A stretch of DNA of 64,000 bases, taken from contig NZ_CYTO01000009.1 in assembly GCF_001458335.1 (NCBI RefSeq), forward strand, positions 28,155-92,154, read 5' to 3'. The position numbers and the translations under genes are program-made. The notes beneath the pieces were generated by a model. That model saw only the letters and a program-made list of their open reading frames with translations. It was not told where the DNA came from and made no database searches. The DNA comes from Cognatishimia activa (GTDB lineage: Bacteria > Pseudomonadota > Alphaproteobacteria > Rhodobacterales > Rhodobacteraceae). The stretch's first letter is position 1. The number at the start of each line of letters is the position of its first letter. Shown in pieces: positions 41,654 to 51,043 of the stretch.

Positions 41654-44158
41654 TCAAGGCGGGGTGTTCGCAGCGCGGTCCAGCGCACGTTGATATGTCT
41701 CACGCGATTCAGACCAAATTTGTTGCGTTTGATCGAACAAATTTTGAGCGTCTGGGTGATCTTCGAGCTTTGCTAATGACCTGCGAAGGCTACACAATCC
41801 CAATACAGCAGCGGCGCCAGAGAGGGTGTGTGCCTGAGATCGGAATTCTAGGTTTGCCTCTGGACCGGGCGCGGGGTGCTCAAAGAAAGCTGCCAAATCT
41901 GTGCTGAGTGCGTCAAAGTGATGCTGGATGCGCTCGGGTCCGATATTGGTCAGCAAATCCGCAAACACCGCCGGGTTCATGAGGTTGCATTCGTCCGCGC
42001 TGTGGTCATGGGTGTCATAGGCGGTGACTTTGAGTGCGCGGTTGACTGCGTTCTGCAGCAGCTCTGACGTCAGCGGTTTCGGCAGCACAGCTGTGATGCC
42101 AGCAGCAGAAAGCTTGGTGTCTTCGGGCGCGATAGATTGTGCGGTCAACGCAAAGATTGGTGGGTGAGTTGGATCGCCCAAAGCGCGTCGGATCTCTTTT
42201 GCGGCCGTGATGCCGTCCATGCCGGGCATACTGATGTCCATCAGGATAAGATCATAGTCGTTTCGTTCTGCCATTCGGATCGCGGTCGTCCCATTCGGGG
42301 CGATATCAACCGCGTGACCACTGTTGCGTAGCATATCTCCTGTGATCATCTGGTTGATTTCATTATCTTCGACCAGCAACACCTTTGCGCCGCGCGCATC
42401 TGGGGGTGTCGCCGAAATGACCTCTTCGGTTGTTTCGGCCTTTGGGGCAGGCGCAAGCGGGACGCGGAACCAGAACATAGACCCTTCGCCTTCGATGCTC
42501 TCGACCCCAATCTCGCCGCCCATGGCCGCAACCATGCGTTTGGTGATGCCCAATCCTAAGCCAGTGCCTTGTGCCGTGCGGCTAAAGGTCGGGTCCACGG
42601 TGTAGAAATCCTCAAACAATCGCCCGAGGTTTTCTTCGGCGATCCCCGGTCCGTCATCGATGACGCGAAACTCGACGAGATCGTCCCGACCGAAGGGCTC
42701 CACGTCTACGTTGATCAATCCGTTGTTATTAAACTTCAAAGCGTTGCCCAGCAAATTTAGCAACACCTGCCGCAGCGCTTGCGGATTGCCAAGAACCGTC
42801 TTGGGCAAGTCATCGGAAAGCTTCAGAGACAGGGTGTTGCCTTTGGCTGTGGCGGCTGCCTTTTGGCTGTCGACCAGATCACCGATGGTTTTGCAAAGCT
42901 CTAGTGGTTCATGAGGCGGTTTGGAGATGTCACTGTCCAGACGTGAAAGCTCGAGAACGTCGTTCACATGTTGCATCAGCACATCGCCGGACGTTTCAAT
43001 CGCTCCAAGGTACTTGTTTTGCGCGTCGGTCAGGTCGGTTTTCTTAAGCAAGTCCAAGCTGCCCAGGATGCCGTTCAAAGGGGTGCGGATTTCATGGTTC
43101 ATGACCGCGAGGAGTTTGTCCTTGGCTTGTTCACCCTGCAGGGCTTTGTCACGGGCGTCCCTAAGCTCTTTCTGAGCCTCAAGAATTGAGGAAATGTCAC
43201 GTACATAAGCGACAAAAACGTCGTCTTCTTGCGATGTGCGGGCCTGAGATAAAGTCACTTCCGCCGCAAACTCTGACCCGTCTTGTCGAATACCCGTGGT
43301 GAGCAGGCGCCCTCTGTCAAGAAGACCCGACTCTTTGGGGGAGCCATATTCGGTCGTTTCAGAAATGCCTTTAAGCAACTCGCTGAGATGGAGCCCTGTG
43401 TCATTTCCGGAATTCAAGCCGAACACCTGCTCCGCGGCGGTGTTTAGTTCGAGGATTTTGCCATCAGGTGCGGTTACGAGGATTCCGTCAAGCGCACTTT
43501 CGATCATAGCCTCGTTACGCGCGCGAGAGATATTGCTTGATCGCGAGGCTTGCTCGCTTTGCAAATACAGACGGCGCAACACAACAGCGAAGACCAAAAG
43601 CCCGCAGATCAGTATAAGCGCGCTGGTGGCGAGCTTCACCAATAGAGCACGCGTTGCAAAGCGCAGGTCGCGACTGTTTTGCGAGGAACTAGCGACCCCA
43701 GTGATAGAGAGTCGACGCACCACGGGTGCGATCCGCTCAGTTTCCGACCGAAGCATTGCGAGCTCTTGCGTTAGCATCGCGTCATTGCCGTCAATGTACG
43801 GGAGCGCCATCTCCACGAAACCTTCTAGCGTAGCCATGTTCTTAGCAAAGCTCTCATGGTCTCTGATGTTCTGGTTCAGTTGACCTTCTGAAAGCGTCGC
43901 AACACGGCTGTAGAAAAGATCGAAACGCGTGCGCAGCTCGGGATAGGTTTCTGGCGACTGCGCCGCTTCCAGAGCTGCCTCAAATCGATAGAAATCAATT
44001 TCCAACCGAGACAACGCCCAAACACCATCCCCCGTGCTGGCATCGGACAGTTCATCGACCTGTTGAGCGACTGACCTCAACAGGACGAAGAGTTCAAACA
44101 ACGCCACCACAACAACGAGGACAAGAGTAGCGGTGACAAAACCGCGTGGGATTCTCAT
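41654..44158 (-). CDS. Hybrid sensor histidine kinase with PAS, receiver and Hpt domains
   Basis: An 834 aa membrane sensor. TM helix 1 is near residues 8-27 and TM helix 2 near 172-195, with a helical periplasmic domain between. A PAS domain spans about 215-335. The dimerisation domain has the phosphorylated His355 (MNHEIRTPLNG), followed by the ATPase domain (NLLGNALKF, DDGPGI, GTGLGLGI). A receiver domain follows with Asp near 641 (LILMDISMPG), and the C-terminal Hpt domain has AHTLSGAA near 770. This is a phosphorelay kinase. The next gene on the same strand is a small molybdopterin-fold protein, and a LuxR-type response regulator is divergent, the likely targets. Confidence 0.94.
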   Translation of the reverse strand: MRIPRGFVTATLVLVVVVALFELFVLLRSVAQQVDELSDASTGDGVWALSRLEIDFYRFEAALEAAQSPETYPELRTRFDLFYSRVATLSEGQLNQNIRDHESFAKNMATLEGFVEMALPYIDGNDAMLTQELAMLRSETERIAPVVRRLSITGVASSSQNSRDLRFATRALLVKLATSALILICGLLVFAVVLRRLYLQSEQASRSSNISRARNEAMIESALDGILVTAPDGKILELNTAAEQVFGLNSGNDTGLHLSELLKGISETTEYGSPKESGLLDRGRLLTTGIRQDGSEFAAEVTLSQARTSQEDDVFVAYVRDISSILEAQKELRDARDKALQGEQAKDKLLAVMNHEIRTPLNGILGSLDLLKKTDLTDAQNKYLGAIETSGDVLMQHVNDVLELSRLDSDISKPPHEPLELCKTIGDLVDSQKAAATAKGNTLSLKLSDDLPKTVLGNPQALRQVLLNLLGNALKFNNNGLINVDVEPFGRDDLVEFRVIDDGPGIAEENLGRLFEDFYTVDPTFSRTAQGTGLGLGITKRMVAAMGGEIGVESIEGEGSMFWFRVPLAPAPKAETTEEVISATPPDARGAKVLLVEDNEINQMITGDMLRNSGHAVDIAPNGTTAIRMAERNDYDLILMDISMPGMDGITAAKEIRRALGDPTHPPIFALTAQSIAPEDTKLSAAGITAVLPKPLTSELLQNAVNRALKVTAYDTHDHSADECNLMNPAVFADLLTNIGPERIQHHFDALSTDLAAFFEHPAPGPEANLEFRSQAHTLSGAAAVLGLCSLRRSLAKLEDHPDAQNLFDQTQQIWSESRETYQRALDRAANTPP

Positions 44159-44196
44159 GGCACAGAGCCCTTATTCAGGGAGAGACACTGCGCAGT

Positions 44197-44703
44197 TTAT
44201 TGCACCACTTCAATGCGGTCCAACTGCCAAATGCTACGCGAGTATATGGTTTCTGATTGGTAGTCTTTGTTCAGATCGTAGGGATATACAATCCAAAGCG
44301 GTCCCTTGTTGCGAACGCTCATCGGTTCTCCGTTCCGTAGGTAAGCAACAATCGGGCCGCCATCGGTTGCGTCAGTGATCGGGATTTCTACCTGATAGTC
44401 ATTGATGGCGCTTGCAAACAATAGCTTTCCATCAACACCGACAAAATCCAACAAAGCGTTCAGCGATACACCTGTAAAGGACTGAGAGCCTTCCGTCCAA
44501 ATGGTCGTGGTTTCAAAGCTTTCTGCAGGCATCGCCGCTAGCATATCAAAATCAAAAGCCGCGGCTTCGTCGGTGTTTTGCTTTGTAATTGCTCCGCTCA
44601 CCGTTAGAATCACTTCGCCGGTCGGTGTGTCGAGATCATCGGCTGCGACGCCGAGCGGCGCGATCGCCATGAATGTAAGGGCGGCGATTTTAAGGATTTT
44701 CAT
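44197..44703 (-). CDS. Periplasmic molybdopterin-oxidoreductase-fold protein
   Basis: A 168 aa exported protein (signal MKILKIAALTFMAIAPLGVA|AD). 'GEVILTVSGAI', 'FTGVSLNALLDFVGVDG' and 'DGGPIVAYLRNGEPMSVRNKGPLWIVYPYD' match the sulfite-oxidase-type molybdopterin-binding fold, but at this length the protein lacks the second domain and the cofactor Cys is not visible, so it is probably a binding or sensory protein rather than an enzyme. It is cotranscribed with the kinase, 38 bp upstream, and may feed its periplasmic domain. Confidence 0.75.
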   Translation of the reverse strand: MKILKIAALTFMAIAPLGVAADDLDTPTGEVILTVSGAITKQNTDEAAAFDFDMLAAMPAESFETTTIWTEGSQSFTGVSLNALLDFVGVDGKLLFASAINDYQVEIPITDATDGGPIVAYLRNGEPMSVRNKGPLWIVYPYDLNKDYQSETIYSRSIWQLDRIEVVQ

Positions 44704-44837
44704 AAGGAGCGCTCTCAATAAGTCGTGTTAATCAGTCATGCCAGAAACTCTTCAACTATGGACCTGTTCGTTGGGGGTGACATCTATCCAAAGGGATAGG
44801 GGATGTTATAAAAAATATAGTTCATTATGTGATGACA

Positions 44838-44880
44838 CTAGATCAATCAACTTTAGATTTAGTAAGGTGATGTGATCTAG
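44838..44880. promoter_or_regulatory. Inverted repeat in the divergent kinase/response-regulator gap
   Basis: CTAGATCA at 44838-44845 and TGATCTAG at 44873-44880 form a perfect 8-bp inverted repeat, centres 35 bp apart, 56-98 bp upstream of the response regulator. A further TAGATC follows at about 44896. The gap has low GC. They are candidate sites for the response regulator. Confidence 0.4.
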
Positions 44881-44935
44881 AGAGTGATTTGAGATAGATC
44901 CCTTTGATCTGCGGAATAGTATGGTGAGTTGAATT

Positions 44936-45562
44936 GTGAAAGACACTGTAGCGATGCGAATTTTGATTGCAGATGACCACAGCATGGTTCGAGAGACGCT
45001 CTCGGCCTATTTGCAAACGGTTGGAGATGCACAGGTTTCTGTGGCCAGCTCTCTGCAAGATGCCCTTGAGGTGGGACGCCAAGAGGGGCCATTTGATTTA
45101 TTGCTTTTGGATTACAACATGCCGGGCATGAACGGGCTTGACGGGCTAGAGACTGCGATTGAGGCCGGTATCGCCAAAGGTGTCGCTATTCTGTCGGGCA
45201 ATGCGCCCACCTATGTTGCACAAGAGGCTATTGATCTAGGAGCGATTGGGTTTCTACCCAAGACCATGACCGCGCAAAGCCTTGTGAACGCAACCCGTTT
45301 CATGGTGGCGGGTGAGACGTTTTTCCCTGTCACCCATATGTCTGCGCAAGCTCAAGAAAACCCGGTTGCTAAACAACTTAGCCGACGCGAGGGCGAAGTG
45401 TTAAATGGGGTATGCCGCGGACTTTCTAATAAAGAGATCGCTCGCGAACTTGATTTGCAGGAAGTGACGATCAAACTGCATGTGCGCACATTGTGCCGCA
45501 AGCTAGAGGCGAAAAACCGGACACACGCGGCGATGATCGCCAAAGAAGCAGGGCTCTTTTAA
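44936..45562 (+). CDS. LuxR/NarL-type response regulator
   Basis: A 208 aa regulator. Receiver domain at residues 7-125 with the phosphorylated Asp in 'LLLLDYNMPGMNG' near 59; helix-turn-helix at 145-208 (LSRREGEVLNGVCRGLSNKEIARELDLQEVTIKLHVRTLCRKL). GTG at 44936 has GGTGAG 7 nt upstream and is taken as start; ATG at 44954, six codons later, is an alternative. It is divergent from the hybrid kinase and is its likely partner via the Hpt domain. Confidence 0.93.
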   Translation: MKDTVAMRILIADDHSMVRETLSAYLQTVGDAQVSVASSLQDALEVGRQEGPFDLLLLDYNMPGMNGLDGLETAIEAGIAKGVAILSGNAPTYVAQEAIDLGAIGFLPKTMTAQSLVNATRFMVAGETFFPVTHMSAQAQENPVAKQLSRREGEVLNGVCRGLSNKEIARELDLQEVTIKLHVRTLCRKLEAKNRTHAAMIAKEAGLF

Positions 45563-45618
45563 GATAAGGGCGTCGACCCGCCCCTTACAACGGGCGAGTC
45601 ATAGCGGCCTTGTTAGAG

Positions 45619-47031
45619 CTAGCCGCGATCTGCATGCCACGGCCCGTGATGAGAGCCTTCTTTGTCCAGACGCAAGAAGCTGTGGGCACCAAAGAAATCA
45701 CGTTGTCCTTGGATCATGTCAGCGGTGCCGCGCGATTGGCGAACTTCGTCAAACCATGAAATCGCCGAAGACAGAGCTGCCACGGGCAACCCAGCCAAAA
45801 CCGCTTGGGACACCACTTTGCGCAATTGATCCATTTTAGACAGCAACAAAGGCGCGAAGTGATCAGACAGGATCAAGCGGCCATCAGGCAGATTTCCACG
45901 GAACGCTGTAGCGATATCATCAAGCAATGCAGAGCGAATGATGCAGCCCTCTCTCCAGACTTCAGCAATTTTGGCGTAGTCCAGATCCCATTCAAATTCG
46001 TCAGACGCGGCCTTTAGGATACGGAAGCCCTGCGCGTAAGACAGGATGCGCGCGGCCAAGAACGCTGCTTCAAGATCGTCTTCATCAAAGGTCACGCTGT
46101 TATTGGGGCCATCGCCGAGGATGCCAGCCGCGACCGCACGGGTTTCTCGCTCCGAAGACATAACCCGCGCGCCCACCGCCGCTTCGATGATGGACGCGGA
46201 TTGGCCCATGCGGATCGCTTCAATCACCGTCCAGCGGCCTGTGCCTTTTTGGCCTGCTTTGTCGACAATCACATCCACTACCGGTTGGCCGGTGTCTGGA
46301 TCGACCGCTTCGAGTACCTTAGCGCTGATTTCGGTCAGATAGCTTTTCAGGATACCCTCGTTCCAACGGGCAAACATCGGTGCGATTTCAGACGGTTTCC
46401 GGCCTTCGCCATCGCGTAGCAGCCCGTAGATTTCGGCAATCAGCTGCATGTCCGCATATTCGATGCCGTTATGGACCGTCTTCACAAAGTGTCCCGCGCC
46501 GTCAGGACCGAAATGCGCGACGCATGGTTCGCCATTGTGTTTCGCAGAGATCGCCTCGAGCACTGGACGGATCGGCTCCCAAGCGCTGGGCGAGCCGCCA
46601 ACCATCATGGAAGGGCCATGGCGCGCCCCTTCGGCGCCGCCGCTAACGCCGACACCGAGGTAATTGATCCCAGCCGCTTCAACGCGCTTGGTGCGTTCTT
46701 GCGTTTCGCGGAAGTCACTGTTGCCGCCGTCAATGATGGTGTCGCCGCTTTCCAGCAGAGGGATAAGCGCGTTGATCGACGCTTCAACCGGCGCGCCAGC
46801 TGGGACCAATAGGATAATCGCACGCGGGCTAGGCATCGCTTTGACCAGCTCTTCCACGCTTTCAGTTTTCGTCAAACGCGGCGCCAACTCGCCCGCATTC
46901 TCAATCAATGCGTCAATGGTGGATGGGTCCAGATTGTACAGCGCGATGTCATGACCGTTTTCTGCGATATTCAGCGCCAAGGCGCTGCCCATGGTGCCAA
47001 CACCGATGAGTCCCATTGAGGCTGTGGTCAT
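45619..47031 (-). CDS. gnd: 6-phosphogluconate dehydrogenase, decarboxylating
   Basis: A 470 aa enzyme of the pentose phosphate pathway that oxidises 6-phosphogluconate to ribulose 5-phosphate, CO2 and NAD(P)H. The N-terminal dinucleotide motif GLIGVGTMGSALALN is near residue 7; 'GVGVSGGAEGARHGPSMM' and 'HFVKTVHNGIEYADMQLI' contain the substrate-binding and catalytic residues. ATG at 47031 has ACGGAG 8 nt upstream. A palindrome AACCATGGTT lies 35-45 bp upstream. Confidence 0.97.
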   Translation of the reverse strand: MTTASMGLIGVGTMGSALALNIAENGHDIALYNLDPSTIDALIENAGELAPRLTKTESVEELVKAMPSPRAIILLVPAGAPVEASINALIPLLESGDTIIDGGNSDFRETQERTKRVEAAGINYLGVGVSGGAEGARHGPSMMVGGSPSAWEPIRPVLEAISAKHNGEPCVAHFGPDGAGHFVKTVHNGIEYADMQLIAEIYGLLRDGEGRKPSEIAPMFARWNEGILKSYLTEISAKVLEAVDPDTGQPVVDVIVDKAGQKGTGRWTVIEAIRMGQSASIIEAAVGARVMSSERETRAVAAGILGDGPNNSVTFDEDDLEAAFLAARILSYAQGFRILKAASDEFEWDLDYAKIAEVWREGCIIRSALLDDIATAFRGNLPDGRLILSDHFAPLLLSKMDQLRKVVSQAVLAGLPVAALSSAISWFDEVRQSRGTADMIQGQRDFFGAHSFLRLDKEGSHHGPWHADRG

Positions 47032-47195
47032 TCGTTTGCTCCGTTTTGTTTGCCGCACGTTAACCATGGTTTGGGTCGGAAAACCATAGTGTGGTGCATC
47101 GGCTGCACTCGAAGCAGAACATGAAATATGCGTGCGTAAACATTTTCCTTTTTTCAAGAGTGTGCCTAAGACAAGGAAAACACGTTTGGCGGGAC

Positions 47196-48119
47196 ATGAT
47201 GCAGAAATTTCTAGTAAAAATCGTATTTTCGATTGCGATGGGCTTTGGCTTTACCGCGGGCACGAGTGCTCAAGCCGAACAAGTTGGATATGGCCGTCTA
47301 ATTGTGAACGACTTCCTTGGCGATGGTCAGGACCGCTGGCGCTCTGGTTCTATCGCAGGCAGTCACCTATTTGGAACGCCTTGGGACGGGGCGCGGCCTG
47401 AAGCGTTTGGCGACATTATCGAGCTGCGGATTCTCGGGCAGGTGATCGCGCCTGAGGATTTGGTGACACCTGCAGCAGGCGATCGGCCTTATGCAGGCGC
47501 GCTATCCATCGGCGCCCACACCCACATGCAGCGGGGTGGGTTTGATATTGCTTTGGGCGCTGACCTAACGCTTGTGGGTCCAAGCAGCGGGATTGGTGCA
47601 TTTCAGGAAGGGTTGCATGATCTATTTAGCATTCCGGGCCCAACCGACGCGGTGCTTAACGGACAAGTGGGTGACAAACTTGCTCTGACAGGTGTTGCCG
47701 AAGTTGGATACGAAATTGATCTTGGTGGGCAGGCCCGCATCCGCCCTTTCCTTGAGGCGCGCGCGGGGGACGAGACTCTTCTGCGTACCGGCTTTGATCT
47801 GGTGATTGGTCAATTTGGCAATGACGAGCTGTTGGTGCGTGACCCTGTCAGCGGACAACAATACCAGACCACCTATCAAAACCGGCCTGGTTGGTCATTC
47901 TTGATCGGCGCGGATGTCGCTTATGTGGATAGCAGTATCTACCTTCCTGCCTCATCCGGCGTAACGCTTGAAGATAACCGCGAACGCTATCGCTTGGGCG
48001 TGAACTGGCAGGGGGAACGCAGCTCGGTTTACTACGGTGCGACTTGGCTTAGCCGTGAATTTACGGGCCAAGATGAAGGTCAAGTCGTGGGCGCGCTCCG
48101 GTTGAGACTCGACTTTTAA
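47196..48119 (+). CDS. LpxR family outer-membrane lipid A deacylase
   Basis: A 307 aa outer-membrane beta-barrel protein with signal peptide (cleavage near SAQA|EQ). LpxR-type enzymes remove the 3'-acyloxyacyl group of lipid A. 'VNDFLGDGQDRWRSGS' near the N-terminus is the LpxR signature with active-site Asn and Asp; 'DRPYAGALSIGA' is also typical. The last residue is Phe (LRLRLDF), the outer-membrane assembly signal. ATG at 47196 or 47199. Confidence 0.85.
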   Translation: MMQKFLVKIVFSIAMGFGFTAGTSAQAEQVGYGRLIVNDFLGDGQDRWRSGSIAGSHLFGTPWDGARPEAFGDIIELRILGQVIAPEDLVTPAAGDRPYAGALSIGAHTHMQRGGFDIALGADLTLVGPSSGIGAFQEGLHDLFSIPGPTDAVLNGQVGDKLALTGVAEVGYEIDLGGQARIRPFLEARAGDETLLRTGFDLVIGQFGNDELLVRDPVSGQQYQTTYQNRPGWSFLIGADVAYVDSSIYLPASSGVTLEDNRERYRLGVNWQGERSSVYYGATWLSREFTGQDEGQVVGALRLRLDF

Positions 48120-48217
48120 GTCACTGGTCTCACGACGAGATTCAATTAGGGCTTCCCAGAACGAATCACTTTTGGTAACCTCGCCTTAATAAGAATTTGA
48201 GGCAGGACACGAGACGA

Positions 48218-49279
48218 ATGGGGACGGGCTTTCAAGGCACGTTCGTCATCTCTTGGTCGCAAACAGAAATTGACGGTCTTGGAACCGCACCAATAAGCGC
48301 CATTCAAAAAGGTGCGGTGTGGTTATGGCGTGGAGACGCTGTTCGGGTTGATGGCCCGTCCGAGGTGTTGCGACTGGAGCGGGGCGAAAACGAGCTGATG
48401 CTACGGCGTAAGGCTGCGCGAATGGTGCGCAAGCTCGTCGGCGCAGCCATGTCTGATACGCAATCCCTTGATGACATCGATGTAGATGAACCTCTGCAAG
48501 ACAGCAGTTTTGTGGTCTCTGATGGGCGGCATAGCTACACGGTCACCATGATCGACGTGGACACGGGCGCAAAGCTTTTGATGTTCGTCGACCAAATTCC
48601 GCCAAAAGACAAAGAGCTGTGGGTGGTGCATCACACCATGGAAGCGGCGACTGAAGATCCGCTTGATCCGGAAGTGGCACGGGTGATTTGCTTTACGCCG
48701 GGCACGCTGATTGAAACCATGGATGGTTCTATTCCGATTGAACGGCTGCGCGAAGGTGATCGGGTGATCACCAAGGACAGTGGCGCGCAGGAAATCCAAT
48801 GGTTGGGCGCGCGACGCATGACAGGAGCGCGGCTGTTTGCCATGCCGAAGCTACGCCCCATCCGTATCAAACCGGGGGCGTTGGGTCATAATTGGCCGCA
48901 GCAGGAATTGGTTGTTTCGCCTGAACACCGCGTGCTGGTGCGTGGTGAAGTGGCGCGTGCATTGTTTAACACGCCAGAGGTTTTGGTTTCCGCGCGCCAA
49001 TTGGAAAACGGCAGCACGGTCACTATGGATTACCGGCTGCGCGAGGTGACCTATATGCACCTCATGTTGCCACGTCATGAGATCATCTTTGCAAACGGGG
49101 TGGAAACCGAAAGCTTCCACCCAGCTGATGCGGCAATGTCCGCTTTGGATGACGAGGACCGCAAGCGTCTCTTGGGGTTGAACCCCGAGCTTGAGGCGCG
49201 CCCTTATATCTATGGCGAGCATGCACGCCGCCAGTTGACCGCGTCAGAGGCTGCGATCCTGCGTCACGAAGCGGCTTAA
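48218..49279 (+). CDS. Hint domain-containing protein
   Basis: A 353 aa protein. The second half is a Hint (hedgehog/intein) domain: it begins with the Cys of 'CFTPGTLIETMDGSIPIERL' near residue 164 and has 'LVVSPEHRVLVRG' and 'ANGVETESFHP', but no C-terminal splice motif, so it may cleave itself rather than splice. Such proteins are common in Roseobacters and usually secreted by type I systems. The first half has no Ca-binding GG repeats and no signal peptide. Secretion is inferred from the family only. Confidence 0.85.
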   Translation: MGTGFQGTFVISWSQTEIDGLGTAPISAIQKGAVWLWRGDAVRVDGPSEVLRLERGENELMLRRKAARMVRKLVGAAMSDTQSLDDIDVDEPLQDSSFVVSDGRHSYTVTMIDVDTGAKLLMFVDQIPPKDKELWVVHHTMEAATEDPLDPEVARVICFTPGTLIETMDGSIPIERLREGDRVITKDSGAQEIQWLGARRMTGARLFAMPKLRPIRIKPGALGHNWPQQELVVSPEHRVLVRGEVARALFNTPEVLVSARQLENGSTVTMDYRLREVTYMHLMLPRHEIIFANGVETESFHPADAAMSALDDEDRKRLLGLNPELEARPYIYGEHARRQLTASEAAILRHEAA

Positions 49280-49283
49280 CGCT

Positions 49284-49928
49284 TTAGGTATTTTCCCAAT
49301 CCACGAAGATTTGGGATTCCACGCCCGCCTCAGCCAATGCCTGTTGGATTTCTTCTATCGCCGATGGATCCTGGGAACTGACAATCACCACATCATTTAC
49401 GATCAGCGAATACAAAGACGTCACCGGCTCTGGCACAGTGTTCAAGCTCGCAAGGTATTCTTCTGCCGCACCGCGAGACCGAGGGCCCCATTTGCCGTCA
49501 TGAGAAACACCGATTGTGTATTGCACATCCTTGATCATCTCGCGGCTGACAGAGCGGCCCGCATTTAGATCAATCAAAGTGCGCTCCAGTTCGGCCTGAT
49601 CGGTGACACGGGCAGGGATGTAGACCTTTTGGCAGGTCTCGACGGTTTTGTATTTGGTGACGGTGCGACGGCTGTTTTCATGGCCGATGGCGCCGCCAAT
49701 CAGCGCGCCGGCTGCAGCGCCGCCATTGTTGTCGGTAATAACCTTGCCGATGACGCCACCGATGACCGCCCCGCCAATCACCTTTTCAGGTTGGCCGCCT
49801 TTGACTGTGGCCTGATAGGGCACGGACTTGGTTGTGCATCGTGTGTCATAGGTGCCCGCGACGGCTTGTGTCGAAAACACCTGGGTAGCAAACGCGGCAG
49901 ACACGGCGAGTTTTGCTAGAAGTTTCAT
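49284..49928 (-). CDS. Glycine-zipper 2TM exported protein
   Basis: A 214 aa protein with signal peptide (MKLLAKLAVSAAFATQVFSTQAVA|GT). The glycine zipper lies at residues 50-80 (GGAVIGGVIGKVITDN ... GALIGGAIGHE), as in envelope-stress or lipoprotein-type 2TM proteins. The later 'GPRSRGAAEEYLASL' recalls peptidoglycan-binding repeats. Role unknown; it may be an outer-membrane or cell-wall associated factor. Convergent with the Hint gene, 4 nt apart. Confidence 0.85.
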   Translation of the reverse strand: MKLLAKLAVSAAFATQVFSTQAVAGTYDTRCTTKSVPYQATVKGGQPEKVIGGAVIGGVIGKVITDNNGGAAAGALIGGAIGHENSRRTVTKYKTVETCQKVYIPARVTDQAELERTLIDLNAGRSVSREMIKDVQYTIGVSHDGKWGPRSRGAAEEYLASLNTVPEPVTSLYSLIVNDVVIVSSQDPSAIEEIQQALAEAGVESQIFVDWENT

Positions 49929-50117
49929 GGTTTCGCTCCTTTACGAATCTTGGGCTGCGCATCCTTTGGCATGCGCGCCAACCTGTGTTCAGGGCGCTCG
50001 ATCTTCAATTGTTATGCAATATCATAGCACGAAACCGCTGGTTTGGGACGCTTGAGAGGCGGATAACCGCGGAGTGGTCGATGTTCCGAGTTTATGAATT
50101 AACGGAGTGCGAATAGC

Positions 50118-50170
50118 GCGTGGCACGGGGTGCCACGCTTTTGCCAAGCCAAACTATCAAGCCAAACTAT
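50118..50170. repeat. Hairpin and 13-bp tandem repeat at the end of the SDR gene
   Basis: Stem GCGTGGCAC-GGG-GTGCCACGC at 50118-50138 is followed by TTTT on the plus strand. Then CAAGCCAAACTAT occurs twice in tandem at 50145-50157 and 50158-50170, the second copy covering the SDR stop codon. No plus-strand gene upstream explains the terminator; the 240-bp gap from 49929 holds no gene that can be supported. Confidence 0.55.
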
Positions 50171-50934
50171 AACGGCGGGAGGCCAGCAAGCTTGCGTCCT
50201 TCATCGGTTTTCAGCGTGAAATCCGTTCCAAGAAAATCATCGCCAACGGGACCGCAGAGCACTGCAATCGCCTTTGCGACCCAATCCGCAGGGATATGCG
50301 CGCTTTCCGGCAATTTGCTCACGGCATTCACGCCGGTGGCCGTGATATATCTGATCATGTCAGTTGCCACTGTGCCTGGGCTGATCCCAATGACCCGAAT
50401 GCCGTCCGCGGCGTTCTCTGTGTTGGCAACGCCAGTCAGACGTAACACTGCAGCTTTGGAGGCTGCATAGTGGGACCAACCTTCTAAGGTGGAATGGGCG
50501 GCGCCAGAGGAAATGTTGATGATGGTGCCGCCGCCCTGCGCCTTCATCACAGGGATTGCGTAGCGCAAGCCGTGGTAGACGCCTTTCACATTCACATCAA
50601 GCGCCTTGCCCCACGCGCTGGGATCGCTGTCTTCAATGCGCGAGATAGGATCAATGATGCCGGCGTTATTAACCAATACATCCACGGATCCAAACGCATC
50701 TTTCGCATCTTCGATGAGGGCCTTGACCGCATCAGGATCCGCCACATCGCAGGGAATGGCACGCGCAGCGTGGCCTTCTTTTCGGAGGTCCTCGGCGAGG
50801 GTTTCAATTTTGTCAGCGGACCGCGCCGCCAAAACGACGTTTGCCCCGTTTTGGGCAAAGTACCGTGCCGTTGCTGCGCCGATACCCCGGCTCGCGCCTG
50901 TGATGATTGCTGTTTTGCCCTTAAGATTTTCCAT
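50167..50934 (-). CDS. Short-chain dehydrogenase/reductase
   Basis: A 255 aa NAD(P)-dependent oxidoreductase of the classical SDR type. The cofactor motif TGASRGIGAATARYF is at residues 12-26, the catalytic Tyr and Lys are in 'HYAASKAAVLRL' near 155, and Ser lies in 'NISSGAAHS'. Substrate unknown. ATG at 50934 matches the usual start; upstream sequence is the divergent LysR promoter. The LysR regulator next door probably controls it. Confidence 0.93.
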   Translation of the reverse strand: MENLKGKTAIITGASRGIGAATARYFAQNGANVVLAARSADKIETLAEDLRKEGHAARAIPCDVADPDAVKALIEDAKDAFGSVDVLVNNAGIIDPISRIEDSDPSAWGKALDVNVKGVYHGLRYAIPVMKAQGGGTIINISSGAAHSTLEGWSHYAASKAAVLRLTGVANTENAADGIRVIGISPGTVATDMIRYITATGVNAVSKLPESAHIPADWVAKAIAVLCGPVGDDFLGTDFTLKTDEGRKLAGLPPL

Positions 50935-51022
50935 GGCGTCATGTCTTTCTGAGATGGGTGCAGTTTCAAAACCCTTCGTAACGATTGCGCATTTAGGGAT
51001 AAACATTTGTTTTTGCCTTATG

Positions 51023-51043
51023 TTCATGCATATTTTGCACGAA
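51023..51043. promoter_or_regulatory. LysR-type box overlapping the lysR start
   Basis: TTCATGCA-TATTT-TGCACGAA, 8-bp arms with one mismatch and a T-N11-A core, lies directly at the lysR start and about 90 bp upstream of the SDR start. This fits a LysR-type regulator that controls itself and the divergent SDR gene. Confidence 0.55.
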
